Origin: Ridgeia piscesae
Taxonomy: Eukaryota > Annelida > Polychaeta > Sabellida > Siboglinidae
Length of the DNA stretch: 64,000 nucleotides
NCBI GenBank assembly: GCA_025642075.2
Contig: JAODUO010000051.1
Span: 240,001-304,000, forward strand
Direction: 5' to 3'
Within the stretch, counting starts at the first letter, position 1, and each line of letters opens with the position of its first letter. Shown here in pieces: positions 31,335-42,657 of the stretch. The position numbers were made by a program, and so were the translations under genes. The notes under the pieces were generated by a model that was not told where the DNA came from, did not search any database, and was given only the letters and a program-made list of their open reading frames with translations.

Positions 31335-34160
31335 CTCAACATATCAAACCAGTTGTTTATTTCTTATGATACAAGAACCAAATTTGGTAGATGTGTCGAT
31401 AGATATCTTGGGAACAAAAGTGGCCATCGCAAATTCGCACCCTGGTGGCCGTGGCAGCCATTTTTAAAAATGGCCGCCAGCGGTTGGTCACAACTTTCTA
31501 AATCATTGAAGTCACATGCAATAATGGACATAATTATAACTATAACTTTAAATTATGTTATAGATTTGTCTTGTATTTTATTATGATTAATGTTTACATA
31601 CTGTTTTAATAATGAATTTATCTCTATTTTTATTTCTCTACTCCTGTATTTTAGAATTTTATGACGAACGCTGCAAAATGAATTTCCTAGTATTGTATTA
31701 ATTGAGATCCTAATATCCCTGAGGGACAAATCATTACTCACTCACAATTCTATGGAACTTTACAACGTAATTTATCATTTCATGTTATTATAATTTGGTT
31801 ATATAAAAAAACTGTTCTCGTAGTATTATTTTGTCATATGGTGGATACTACAGCAAACATTGTTTTTTATTTAGAAAAGTACAGTACTTATGTAGAATGT
31901 TGACGTCTCATTGATAACAATAGTATAATGAATAGTATTATTATCATTTATTATTTGGAAACATTTGTAAGGCGACACGACTCTGAGTTAAATACCTGCT
32001 TAAAGGCCCAAACAACATAAAACATGTAAATACATATATACAAATAAGCTAAATAAATGTATTTCATTAATAGGATAAAAAAGAGCTGCCATCAATTCCA
32101 GTATTGGGCGACAGTCATGTCATTGGACCTATGTTTACTGGTCTTTGTGCGGTCCCAGCATGTACCTCGATGCTCTGACATAACTCGTCCCCTGATTCTT
32201 TGCTCTGGACCACACCAACTATGCCCGCTGGAGCCCAGTTCATCTCCGTGACATTACCGAACTACCAACGATACACCCAGATGTTGCCAGAAAATTTAAT
32301 CCTGGCAATTTCACGATTCAGAAGACCAACCGGGTCTTTTCGGCAATCTCCATCGAGCAAACACATGAGCAGAATAATGCTTGCAGGTCTTACAGACAAC
32401 CCTAGTTTCCTCCGGCGGTGGATGGTAGCTGGCCCTGGGATTGCTGCGCTGATTGAGGACATTGAATATGCAGACCAGCTCATGGGAAGACGAGATGAGG
32501 TACTCAACCATGACCAGACAGCAAGCGTACAAAATGCATTTAGAAAAGACGTTTGTTTACTCGTCAGCGTAAGGGAAGAACTGGGCAACCCATTCGAAGA
32601 GGAGAGCGAAGACAACACAGATATTGCGAATCCATCGGCAGTCGAGGCTGTTAAGAAGGCACAGAAGATTGGCCAACAACAGTTTCAAACATTCACAAAT
32701 GTCTTGTGGAGAGAACAAAGCATTTGACGACACAATTCAACGCAATCGGTTGAGACTGTTTGTTGGCTCAACGATAAAGACGGCAAGTAAAGTAAGGAGA
32801 AGCAGCAGCCGACGTCAATGAAAAGTGATGTCGAGCTGTTCTCACGACTCTACACTAGATGTCAAACGAGAGATGGCAATCTGGAAGACTTCTTTCAGCA
32901 TGAGTACCAAGCATGGCCACCAGCGATCTGCGACGGAGGAAGATTACGACTTGGTACCAAGAGCCAGCAGCTGCCAAGACATTTGATGAATATGCCCAGC
33001 AGATATTCATCCCATACATTTCTTCTCAGCTGCAGAGTGTGGCACGTGTGGACCTCGTTTGGGATACTTACAAGGATGACTCCCTGAAAGGCACAACAAG
33101 AACCAAGCGCGGAAAGGGTGTAAGAAGACGTTTGGTTGGGAGGGTGCCGTACCAGGAAACTGGCAGAACTTTCTGCGGGCTGACAGCAACAAGACAGAAC
33201 TATTCAATTTCCTGTCGAAGTTTCTCCATCAGGCGTTCTGTAAGGAAGACAAGGAAGTTGTCCTCACCGATGGGAAGGAACCGCTCAGCGCACAGCTATT
33301 GCAGGATGTCCACATCCTGGCCCCATGCAGCCATGAAGAAGCTGATAGTCGTATGCTACTGCACGTATCACATGCTGCAAAGGATGGCCATAACCAGATG
33401 CTCATTCGCACTGACTGACTGGGGGGGGGGTGAAGGCAGAAGGAATCTATGAGCCACACTGGACTACATTGCCACAAGCATCAAATTCATGCCACGAGCT
33501 GATCACATGTAGTTGCAAGAGTGGATGCAGAAAGCGCTGCAGGTGGAAGATGGCTGCACTTCAGTGCACATGCCTCTGCCTCTGTGAGGGAGAAGGCGCC
33601 AGCTGATTCTAAGATATCTCGGGTACTCAAACATTAAAGTGCCACGCCATGTTCCATGGGAAGTTGTCAAGTTGTCACATGTTCAAGATGTGTTAATAGA
33701 ATGATTCAAATATTATTCAACAATAACATTGATATTCTCAAATAACTTGAATAGCATAGTTAATGGCTTCAGTACATTCACTGAACATTGTCACATGGCC
33801 TATGCTAATACGTAACTGTATTGGCTACGGGTAGGGTTTAATCTAGTTATCAACTATAACATGGACAAACAATCTCGCCATTTTGTTGCATTTTCTTTCA
33901 TTTATTATTGCGTTACACTGTAATAAACCTATTTTGCAATGTACCTTGTATGTAAATACTATTTGTTGTCCTGAAAACATGGACACAGCAGCTTGGGGTG
34001 GCAAAAATGTGCAAAGACGATAGCCGCCGGCAGCCATTGTGGAAAATGGCTGTCATGGTAATCAGGATGCCAATATACATATACACTTCTAAATATATTA
34101 AGCTATGTGTGTACCAAATGTGGTGCTTGTATCACAAAATGAACACTAGGTATGTCGCCC
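31335..34160 (+). mobile_element. Candidate DNA transposon with diverged terminal inverted repeats carrying a broken gene
   Basis: The left end (about 31,335-31,490) contains GATACAAGAACCAAATTTGG and, about 80 bp on, GGCAGCCATT and AATGGCCGCCAGCGG. The complement of the right end (about 34,018-34,160) contains GATACAAGCACCACATTTGG and, at the same distance, GACAGCCATT and AATGGCTGCCGGCGG. Between them lies the coding remnant at 32.2-33.6 kb. No target-site duplication was recognised. It is inserted in or next to the kringle-intron copy. Confidence 0.6.
32200..33600 (+). pseudogene. Broken member of a multicopy animal protein family with acidic nuclease-like motifs
   Basis: Three or more plus-strand frames follow one another. 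32,200-32,727 carries WMVAGPGIAALIEDIE, NPFEEESEDNTDIANPSAVE and IGQQQFQTF. 32,818-33,087 carries SDVELFSRLYTRCQTRDG and FFQHEYQAWPPAICDGG. 32,913-33,300 carries YAQQIFIPYISSQLQSV and VDLVWDTYKDDSLKG. Further shifted text encodes EEADSRMLLHVSHAAKDG, a TDVVVLAVAV-like strand and a cysteine-rich end (SCKSGCRKRC). I recognise the order as a large family common in cnidarian, lancelet and other animal genomes. Spaced EAD and TDV acidic residues recall PIN/FEN-like nucleases (inference). It has at least four breaks. Confidence 0.7.
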
Positions 34161-35750
34161 CACTATAGGCCTTAAGGGAGATTAAAACTAAATTTTCACT
34201 TTAAGTTATAAATTGTGTATTTAATGTGATAGTGCTATTATATAGTAGAGTATTGATACGTTTATATTTTTGTATTTTCCTTCAACATTTGTGGATGTTT
34301 ACAATATTGTTTCGTTGTTCCACTTGTGATGGTGGCACATATTTGAAATATATTTTATGTAATCGTTTCTAATGATCAAAGGTTACAAGCGACAGCGTCC
34401 CAAAGAGTTGATACTACTAAAACAACTCTAGCTGCTATGTTAGTATTGACGTTAGTAACATAACAGTAAGCAAAGTTATCGGAGAGGAAGCAAGTACAGA
34501 TTCCTACGACATTATACAGAATGACCAAGACAAGGATATTGTATCGCAAGCATTGCTAAGCAATTCTTAATATGTTATAATGTTGTGCAATCCATCAGGG
34601 TACTGTTGTGGACAATGGACTTACAACAATAATCTGCTATAATTACAACAAGCAAAGATGGTCTATTTTTTGCAATTGAAAGATGGAACTACCGACGAAT
34701 ATGTCGTGCGTTGCAAATGTGATAATTAGAACTTCGAAACACCTGATTTTTGTTAAACTTAAACCTATCGTTAAAAGACATGTACATTTTGCGCTGAATG
34801 TAAAGGTGAAACGTACTACCAAAGTTGAGGTTATGAGAAAAGAGTCTTATTTCCGCTGGTATATTGACTAAAGGAGCTATTAGCACCAGGAGTAAATAAT
34901 GTCATGCAAATCAGAGTACCATCTGCGTAGAGGTTATTGATTAAGGACAATGTACAATGCATTGTTTGGTGACGACGAGCGCTAACCTAACAATACGAAA
35001 TGTCTGAGGAGTGTAACTTGGTATCGAAATGCTTGGATTTGAATCCATAGTACACACATGTGATACGATCTGGACAAAAGAGAGTTGTGCTGAACACGAA
35101 GGATCAAATATGGGACTTTTTTGTGTATTCACATAATATTTACCGACAATGAATTCAAGAATGCAACATGATTGGTGAATATGAAACGAGATGTGATAAC
35201 AATTCAAGGCATTAGAAAATAATCAATCTTTCTGGTGTTAATGAGAAGCTTAGAAACAAGTAAATTGCGATATTTGAAACAAACGTTTCGATGTGTACTC
35301 TTGCTTGATATTTGGTGTTGCAGATAAATGTTATTGCGTATCAATTTGTAAAATTTATTTGTCTCATATATGATATCACTATGAAGCAATGAGCTTAATT
35401 TAATAACAACTACCTTCAGGTGATATACAAGCAGTTTATTTGAAGGATTAAAATGCTAATTGTTACCAAATGCTTTCTCAAGAGTCATAGATTGTAGTGA
35501 AACAGCCCAATGAAGGTGCCTCTGCAGTCACAAAGCAATTAATTACATTATACCAAAACACGTATATTATTTTCGGCATAATGTCGTTACTTGTCATATA
35601 ACTTAAGATATATGCAACGTTGTGAATTTGAAAATCCATCATATTTTCAGAGTAATCAAAAATCCCCAAACTGCAACACCTTAGGAAACTCCAACTGTCT
35701 TTAGGATGACCTCACATTAAAGCTCACCAAAGGCACTTAAACGTTATCAT
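34161..35750. other. AT-rich stretch without recognised features
   Basis: Only short frames without family motifs. A fragment near 34,660 (VRCKCDN with scattered cysteines downstream in broken frame) could be a dead repeat gene, but I cannot place it. Probably intron. Confidence 0.5.
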
Positions 35751-35814
35751 CAGATATGTTCTTCTGTTCCAGTATATCTAGAGTACCATAACAATTCATG
35801 TTGACTATGCTCAC

Positions 35815-35962
35815 CTGGACACATTGGTATGTTACAGAGTTCAAAACGCACTCTGCGGTCTATTGTGAAGCACCAAGGCTTTGACGCTCCGCATTTGGGA
35901 ACATCCCTTAAGTTACGGCAATAGTTGCCTGGTTCTCCTTTGTAGCAGCTGTGCTGGTGTGG
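35815..35962 (-). CDS. Kringle domain, C-terminal half exon (second kringle)
   Basis: 148 bp, acceptor CTCTGCCAG, donor GTGAGC. It starts in phase 0 (PHQHSCYKG) and ends in phase 1 (MCPG). NYCRNL, KPWCFTIDRRVRFELC and IPMC are the second half of a kringle, which binds protein or carbohydrate partners outside cells. Kringles are commonly split into two exons at this place. It matches in phase the N-half at 37,943. Arg-Phe-Glu replaces the usual Trp-Glu near the end, and an additional Cys lies at HSC. Confidence 0.88.
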
Positions 35963-36419
35963 CTGGCAGAGTGAAACATATAAACATATAAATGCACTGG
36001 CGCATGAGCGAAGCATAGCTATTAGATCAGCGATTTAAAAATGATCAATTCGAAACGTCTAACAATTAGTCGTTTTAGCGGTGACTAGCATACTCAGTCC
36101 TCTTCCGAATATTTTGTTTATAAATCGCTTTTCATGTCATCATCTCAGTCCGTGATGAACGATTTGTTTCGTTTCTTGATCATCAAGAAAATCATGATAT
36201 ATCGGCCGTGCATTTTGAATTCAAAATGCAGACAAACATGGCGACGTCTATGTCATCCTGACCCGTTGTTATTTGGTGTAATCAGGTAGTAATTGCAACA
36301 TTTCTATAGCTCCTCTTCATCTGATGTTACAAATCATCAGAAAAAACTACCATATTCAGTTACTTATGTGATTATTGTATATGTCATCACGCTGTACCTG
36401 CATTCTTCATAACAAGCAG

Positions 36420-36910
36420 TACAAATGGCTAGTTGAGCAGATGTGTGAAGACTAAGGAGTTGGATTCATTGACTTGTGGGGATACTTTGTTGGAACGAAG
36501 ATAACACACATAAGAAAAAGACAGCAACAGATTGCTGAACGATCATAACGAAAAAGAAATGGACTGCATCATCGATAAATTTGTCCCTTTGAAAAAAACA
36601 GGAGAAACAGTTTAATAAAGAAACAATTATCGAAAGAAGCCATTAGAAAAATCAAGCACAAGCAAATTATGTGGAAGACACATAGACATACTGGAAGTGA
36701 AAAAGACTATACCATTGATAAAGAAGCACTTACTCAATGTACAGCTGAAATTATAAATTCATAGAGAAGCTATGAACAGAAATTTGCTTTTAACATAAAA
36801 TATGAGAACAAGAGTTTTTATGCGTATGTTCGAAGTAAACAGAAAGTTCAGGATAAGGTCGGTCCTCTAGAAGGTAGTGATTGAAAAATAATAACAGAGG
36901 GATTCGTAGT
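36420..36910 (+). mobile_element. Second copy of the CR1 element, internally deleted
   Basis: Plus-strand text matches the ORF1 esterase block (QMCE, GVGFIDLWGYFVG near 36,440-36,500), then jumps to the endonuclease C-terminal linker (MDCIIDKFVPLKK near 36,565, LSKEAIRKIKHKQI near 36,630) and the following KTHRHTGSEKDYTID. It is the same family as 10,129-12,228, with most of the endonuclease lost and several stops. Confidence 0.8.
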
Positions 36911-37439
36911 GGGATAACACCTAAATGTGTAATTTAGTTCGGTGTTTTCCAGGGCTCATTAACAGTACCAGAAGCTAAGTTCGAGGGGATAGAGTCAGAT
37001 TATTTGTAACCCCCAAATGGTGGGTAAGAAAATAAGGCATATAAAGGACCATACATCACCTGGAGTGGTGGATAGGATTCCTCCCAAATTACTGAAGAAG
37101 TGATGAATAGCGTGTAGATAATGTCATCAGGGATGCAACGCAGGTTGCCAGACCATTAACTGTGGCTCATATGACTAGATCGACAGAAATGAAGGCAGCA
37201 GGAGCTGAGTTATTTGCACTGTAGTTATGGTGGCGGGAGTAATATCTGACTCGGGAGTTCCTTTAGAATCAATTAGTCTCTGTCACTTCTTTATTACAAC
37301 AAAGACCTACCCAAAGATATCAAGACAAATACTTAATTGTTCTCTGATTAAACCAAGTGCAACAACGCCATCAAGACTTCTCTTGTCACCTGGGACATAC
37401 AGTGGTCAATGAGCTTCCACATTCATCAATGCTCTACGT

Positions 37440-37700
37440 TGAGTGCTATCCGTTATAGAAAGAAAAGCACCCTACTATCATATTTGTTTCAGCTACACGG
37501 ACACACATTGCAGCACTGCACTATACCTCGATATCTACATTCAATACAACCCAAATTATGGTTCTCATATAAACACTATCACCAACAAAGTAAATAAGAC
37601 GCAAATTAAATCAAATAAATCGGATATCAGAAAGAATAAACACATACACTTTTCTGCCCAGTTAAAAAGTACTCCACTGTGTGGGATTGATACACCGTAA
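37440..37700 (+). pseudogene. LINE reverse-transcriptase tail fragment
   Basis: An open frame with YNPNYGSHINTITNKVNKT, resembling the W-x-x-HI-x-x-I-x-x-KANKT block after the LINE active site. It is short and isolated. Its relation to the CR1 fragment to its left is unclear. Confidence 0.5.
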
Positions 37701-37747
37701 ATGAAACAAAGAACACAGAAAACGTACAACATAGCGGCAAGAAGGGT

Positions 37748-37754
<7 letters not shown>

Positions 37755-37815
<61 letters not shown>

Positions 37816-37915
37816 TGCGTGCGTGTGTTGTGTGTGTGTTTGTGTGTGTTGTGTGTGTTGTGTGTGTTGTGTGTGTTGTGTGTGTTGTGTGTGTTGTGTG
37901 TGGTGGCGGTGTGTT
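37755..37915. repeat. (TG)n, (GCGT)n and TGTGTGTTG minisatellite
   Basis: About 20 TG units pass into about six GCGT units, then six to seven copies of a 9-bp unit TGTGTGTTG. It is 28 bp left of a kringle exon donor. The poly-CV frames are artefacts. Confidence 0.93.
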
Positions 37916-37942
37916 TGTGTGCATGTAATTTGTTTAGCTTAC

Positions 37943-38100
37943 CTCGTTGCTATTCCAATTTTGGCATTTGAGGCCAGATTTTGTCTTGGAAATGAAACCT
38001 CTGTAGTCAAAGCCATATTCGTTTCGGAGACAGTCCCGTGATGAACTACCCGGAATGGCAGTGCTAAGAACGGCAGTGCTAAGAACTTCAGTTCTAAGAA
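37943..38100 (-). CDS. Kringle domain, N-terminal half exon (second kringle)
   Basis: 158 bp, acceptor TTCTTTGCAG, donor GTAAGC. It starts in phase 1 and ends in phase 0, matching the C-half at 35,815. SSSRDCLRNEYGFDYRGF, SKTKSG and KCQNWN are the first half of a kringle. The linker before it is made of a 15-bp unit (coding VLSTA) present three times with small changes, longer than in the paralogous exon at 41,553. Confidence 0.9.
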
Positions 38101-38369
38101 CTGCAAAGAACACATTGTTGGTATTATGTCGTGATTTGTCATTTTAATTACATTCTGCAGCCATTTGGGAGCACACCCTCGATTAAAAACTCACCAACTG
38201 TACATACAAGTTTATTTTCTATCTTTTTCTTAGTTTCCGAGATACCGAAATTTCTATAAAGACTCAAAGGCTGTGCTCTTTTTCTCACACTCAAACCTAT
38301 AGATAAATTTTATTAAGCATTGTACTGATTGTTTTTGCAGCCCAATAGGTATGTTCATAGCATGATACT

Positions 38370-38530
38370 TTTAGTTAAGGCGAAACATTTTACGCACGGT
38401 GTCCTCAGCGTCCATGTTTCGTGAAAAATACCCTTGTCACCAAGATCGCTAACATCGTTAGATTCATCTTGACCGTTGCTGCAACCTATCCCTTAATTGC
38501 TATGTTTGGAAATACAGCGTATAATCAAAA
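38370..38530. repeat. Third copy of the kringle upstream intron block
   Basis: It contains 'acgcacggtgtcctcag', 'cgtgaaaaat' and 'aacatcgttagattca', matching 42,000-42,090 and 30,730-30,780. It shows that the kringle module was duplicated with its flanking intron. Confidence 0.75.
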
Positions 38531-38699
38531 ATTGTCAAACTTCACCGCCTTTGGAAACTCCAACTGCACACGGTCTTGGTGTCTCTCCTAGAACCTCACT
38601 TTAAATTAACCGACTGCACCTAAAAGGTTTTCATCATATATTTTCTTCGGTTTAGGTAGGTCGAGAGAACCACAATTGTTCTTGTTAACGTATGCTCAC

Positions 38700-38847
38700 C
38701 TTTGCACAACGGTATGTTGCAGTGTTCCCAACGCACACTGGGAGATCTTGTGAAGCACCAAGGCTTTGACGCTCCGCACCTGGGAACACCTCTTACGTTA
38801 CGGCAATAGTTGCCTGGTTCTCCTTTGTAGCAGCTGTGCCAGTGTGG
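38700..38847 (-). CDS. Kringle domain, C-terminal half exon (first kringle)
   Basis: 148 bp, same borders and phases (0 then 1) as 35,815-35,962. [36 protein letters not shown] and NIPLC give a more canonical kringle end than its paralogue (WEHC). It pairs with the N-half at 41,553. Confidence 0.9.
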
Positions 38848-39029
38848 CTGGCAGAGTAAAACATATAAACACGTGCATGGATTGGCGCCTGAGCGAAATA
38901 CAGCTAGTAGATAAGCGAATTGAAAATGAACAATTCAGAATACGTCTAAACATTTGTCGGTTTAGCGGTGACTAGCTAACTCAGTCCTCGTACGAATATT
39001 TCTTAGGAATTCCTTTCCATGTCTTTCCA

Positions 39030-39093
39030 TCAGCAAACGAAACAAATCATTCATCATCTTAGTCTATGATGAATGATTTGTTTCGTTTGCTGA
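39030..39093. repeat. Perfect 28-bp palindrome with 8-nt loop
   Basis: The left arm 39,030-39,057 is the exact reverse complement of 39,066-39,093. The homologous site in the paralogous intron (about 36,135-36,180) has only the right arm, so the left arm was added later. Confidence 0.92.
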
Positions 39094-39354
39094 TAATATC
39101 CACCAAGATATGATTGATCGGCCGCGCATTTTGTGTTAAAAAGCAAACAAGCATGGCAATTTCTATGCCAACTGGAAACGTTGACATTTGCTGTAATAAG
39201 TTATTGTAACAATTATATTCACTCCATATGATGATATACATAATCATGAAAGCACTAATACATACATTAATTAATGTAAACTAACATACAACATTTTTCT
39301 ACAAAATAAATCTTTGACAAGTCAGTTTCATCCTATTTTTGGCATGATGTTTTA

Positions 39355-39404
39355 CACACGCATGCACGCACGCACGTACGCACGCACGCACGCACGCACG
39401 CACA
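39355..39404. repeat. (ACGC)n microsatellite
   Basis: About ten ACGC-type units with CATG and GTAC interruptions, alternating purine-pyrimidine. Confidence 0.9.
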
Positions 39405-40390
39405 TTAAGTACACCAGCACATAATTATATAAATGTATGGATAGCAAAGATGATAACAGCAACACTAAATTCTAGGACGTTAGCTACCATTTACACGCTA
39501 ACAGAGCATAATGACTGTACTTATTGCCTATATTTATAGGCGATATAAGAGATATTTTTTGAATTCATGACTCCTGAAGTATTCAATTGCGCACGATAGA
39601 CCTTCTACAGATTGTTGCTTCAACATAAAAACATCAGCGAAATCGGAGGTTACATGTTTTTTTGCTAGGTCAGGTCAAATAAGTTTTCATAAATGTGTTT
39701 TAAATGTTTTTGTCTTTGGGTTATAATCTGTATAGGTAGGCAATTCTGATAGCTTTAAAATGACATCAACATCACATATTTAGGTCACCTAGAAGTAGAG
39801 TTGACACCTAAAAGTTCGCCAGGTATCAAGGTCGGGTTAACGTTTGATAGCCCCCTATCTCTGGACCTAAAGGTCAGATTGTCTCATGATCATAAACCAA
39901 CACACAACATTTCGGTCATGTAAATTATTGATTCATTTGACATGGAATGCCCTATAATCCTCGCCAGGTCACTCAGGCTGACATCTCCCACCATACCTGC
40001 AGTACTAATAACGGCATGCTAATGGCAGAGATAAACGTCAATCTCGTTCGATGACGCTGTCCCACCAAAACGCTAAAAAGCTTGAATATCCGACACAGAT
40101 TCGCGGCTGCCATAAGCGACGTAGATTATGAGCTGATTGTCCAATAAGCTGCAAACGAGGAAACTGCCAAGATTACGACATGACGAAACACATCAGGCTC
40201 ACAGACAGGATATACACCTCTGGCTTGTTAACCTCGACGCAGTCTAAATGGAAGTGTAGACGCATCCACTAAAATAAGGCAAACCGAGACGACTCATTCG
40301 CATCTACACAGTGGGAAGCAGTTGTTGATAGGTATCTAAAGCGGCCTGAGGCATGCCCTCACACAGAATTCGTCGCTCCCACGTAAACCA
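39405..40390. other. Intron-like stretch, possibly with a decayed LINE endonuclease
   Basis: No supported gene. From about 39,950 base composition becomes GC-richer and continuous with the reverse-transcriptase fragment that follows, so it may be the decayed endonuclease part of that element. No motif is firm. Confidence 0.4.
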
Positions 40391-40399
40391 ACACCATGC

Positions 40400-40990
40400 C
40401 ACCCGTGGGTTGAGTATGAAACCAAAACCTTTATCCAAAGGCGAATCAGGATCCATAAACGCAGGGAAAAGTCTGGATGTGACGACCTGCGACAGGGTAA
40501 ACTCACTACTTAACCAGTCAGCTTCTTAACAACCAGTTTTGTTATGTGTTCAACCCCAGAGACAACGGCATTGCTGATGGTGTTTTGCTGTGTTTACGAC
40601 ATACCCAGAATGACGTTCAGATATTCAGATTTCATAGAGAAAAACAACACAGACGAAGGAATGAAGAAACTAAACGTGAACCCCAACAAACTCTGCGGTC
40701 CAAACGGAATCAGACCCAGACTCCTGAAAACAGTTGCAGATAAAACGACATCAGCCCTAACATGGCTTCTTTCGAAATTCGTACGCACTGGTATCCTGTC
40801 ACTCGACTGGAAATTGGCCTAGATCCGCCTGTTTTCAAGAAACGAGGATGGTACAAGGCAGAACACGTCCCATTTCACTGTCAAGCTAATTCTGCATGGC
40901 GATGGAGCACATCATCACGAGTCACATCATGTCATATTTTCAGAAGAATAACAGCCTTTGTCAAGTGCAGCACTCCCCTCCCCTAGATTA
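40400..40990 (+). pseudogene. LINE reverse transcriptase N-terminal fragment
   Basis: MKKLNVNPNKLCGPNGIRPR and LLKTVADKTTSALTWLLSK, followed after a stop by PPVFKKRGWYKAEHVPFH and HIFRRITAFVK, correspond to the K-x-x-GPDGI, T-P-V-F-K-K-G and SHIM-F blocks at the start of LINE (Jockey/CR1-type) reverse transcriptase. The active site is absent. Confidence 0.75.
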
Positions 40991-41417
40991 TTGTTTATTG
41001 CGTGCCCTACCCTATATCCCTTCTTTTCCTACACACCCTCTCCGACATATCTTCAAACAACACCACCTTCGCAATCTTCTTAATATAAGTGCATCAGTGC
41101 ATTGCTGATGTTAGTAAAGGCGGGAGAATATGTATTATTATTGTCTATGTACACGCAATAGAACATCTGTTAAGCCAGTATAACATCAAAATGCTAACAA
41201 AAATATAAGAAACATGCAAACGCGTATCCGGTGGCAGTGTAAATTTGCGATGGTAACAGTCGAAGGCGGTATCGATATTAAAAAAACACCGGGTAGGTTG
41301 GGTACGAGTAAGGTGTGAAGAGTCTATACACATGTTAGTTAAGCAAATAGGTCTATAAGTGACGTTTCTCGATGTCGCGGTATATCTTATCAACATAAGC
41401 TTCTAGCGTTTAAATTT

Positions 41418-41453
41418 GTGTGTGTGTGCTTTTGCATGCGTGTGGGTCTATGG

Positions 41454-41491
<38 letters not shown>

Positions 41492-41535
41492 GCGTGTGCG
41501 TGCGTGCGTGTGCGTGCGTGCGTGTGTGTGTGTGT
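41418..41535. repeat. (TG)n/(GCGT)n microsatellite
   Basis: TG units mixed with GCGT units, 18 bp beyond a kringle donor, at the same relative place as the tract at 37,755. Microsatellite and exon were duplicated together. Confidence 0.92.
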
Positions 41536-41552
41536 CTATTTATTTTGCTTAC

Positions 41553-41680
41553 CGTGTTTTCATACCAATTTTGGCATTTGCGGCCAGATTCAGTTTTGGA
41601 AATCAAACCTCGGTACTCATAGCCATGTATGTCTTGTAGACATTCCGGTAATGAAACATCCGGAATGGGAATGCCAAGAA
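41553..41680 (-). CDS. Kringle domain, N-terminal half exon (first kringle)
   Basis: 128 bp, acceptor TTATGTAG, donor GTAAGC. It starts in phase 1 and ends in phase 0. [31 protein letters not shown] are the classic first-half kringle motifs (C, Y-R-G, T-x-S-G, C-x-x-W). It joins in phase with 38,700-38,847 to give one full kringle, and then with the second kringle. Confidence 0.92.
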
Positions 41681-41989
41681 CTACATAATATACAAAGCAC
41701 ATAATGTTGGTATCCTGTCGTGATTTGTCATTTTAATTACTGTCCCTGCAGAAGAAATCCAGCACATGATGGGATTAACAGAAAGCCCCCAATTACATTC
41801 CTGTGGAATCTAACAGTATCTCCATTTGAAACTCACCAACTTGAAGCTTTCTACCTGGGAGATTTGTCATGAAAATAAAGGCTATGTTCTTGTTTTGCCC
41901 ACCAAGCTACAGTACATGTTATTAAGCGCTATACTATGTGTTTTTCAGCCCAGTAAGTCTGTTCCTCGCATAATACGTCTAGTTATGGG

Positions 41990-42560
41990 ACTCGTCTTAC
42001 GCACGCTGTCCTCAGTGGCCCTATTTCGTGAAAAATGCCCGTGTAACCAAACTCGGCAACATCGTAAGATTCAATTTGACTGTTGCTACAACCAGTCACA
42101 CTATCTTTATGTCATTCGTGAGGAAGAGTACCAGTGACATACATGTGCAGTTCCTTGAGGCATTCAGCCTCTTCGCAAGAATTCCCTAAACAAGCAAACC
42201 GCCGCCTGCCTGTCCCTAGTACTGGACTCCGTCGATGTCATTCCCGAATCATCAGGGTACTTTCGAAAAGCTTCGCTATTGTTAGTACAGTGAGCCTACT
42301 ATACTACTGATATTGACCAAAAATATCGATGGAAATTTTTAATAGCCGATATATTAACTAGTCTACTGTGGTTGGGAAGGTGCTGTTGCGCCTGACATAT
42401 AGCCATATCTCATTGTCTTGAAATTCCCGTAATCAACGCACATTCTCAGGTAGTTTACATAACTAGTTATATTTACGTTCGCCAAAAATACTGAACAGTG
42501 CGTATAACGTCCGGGGACCTACGATATGAATTAAACTGGGTGCTAACACTAAATTGTGCT
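41990..42560. repeat. Kringle upstream intron block (reference copy)
   Basis: Best match to 30,690-31,250 and 38,370-38,530. It contains no open frame with a known motif. An unseen upstream exon of the kringle gene could lie to its right. Confidence 0.75.
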
Positions 42561-42657
42561 ATTCTACTTATTATTACAAACAAAAGAATATCATTTTTCC
42601 AATGCAAATAAGTGATCGAACATCCTCACTTTTTCTCGCTGATTGGTTAGCTCCTTG

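Noticed and set aside
32262..32618. 118-residue minus-strand frame
   Set aside because: It is the antisense shadow of the better-supported plus-strand coding remnant at 32.2-32.7 kb.
37747..37971. Cysteine-rich poly-Cys-Val plus-strand frames that looked like a toxin-like peptide
   Set aside because: They arise from (TG)n and TGTGTGTTG repeats.
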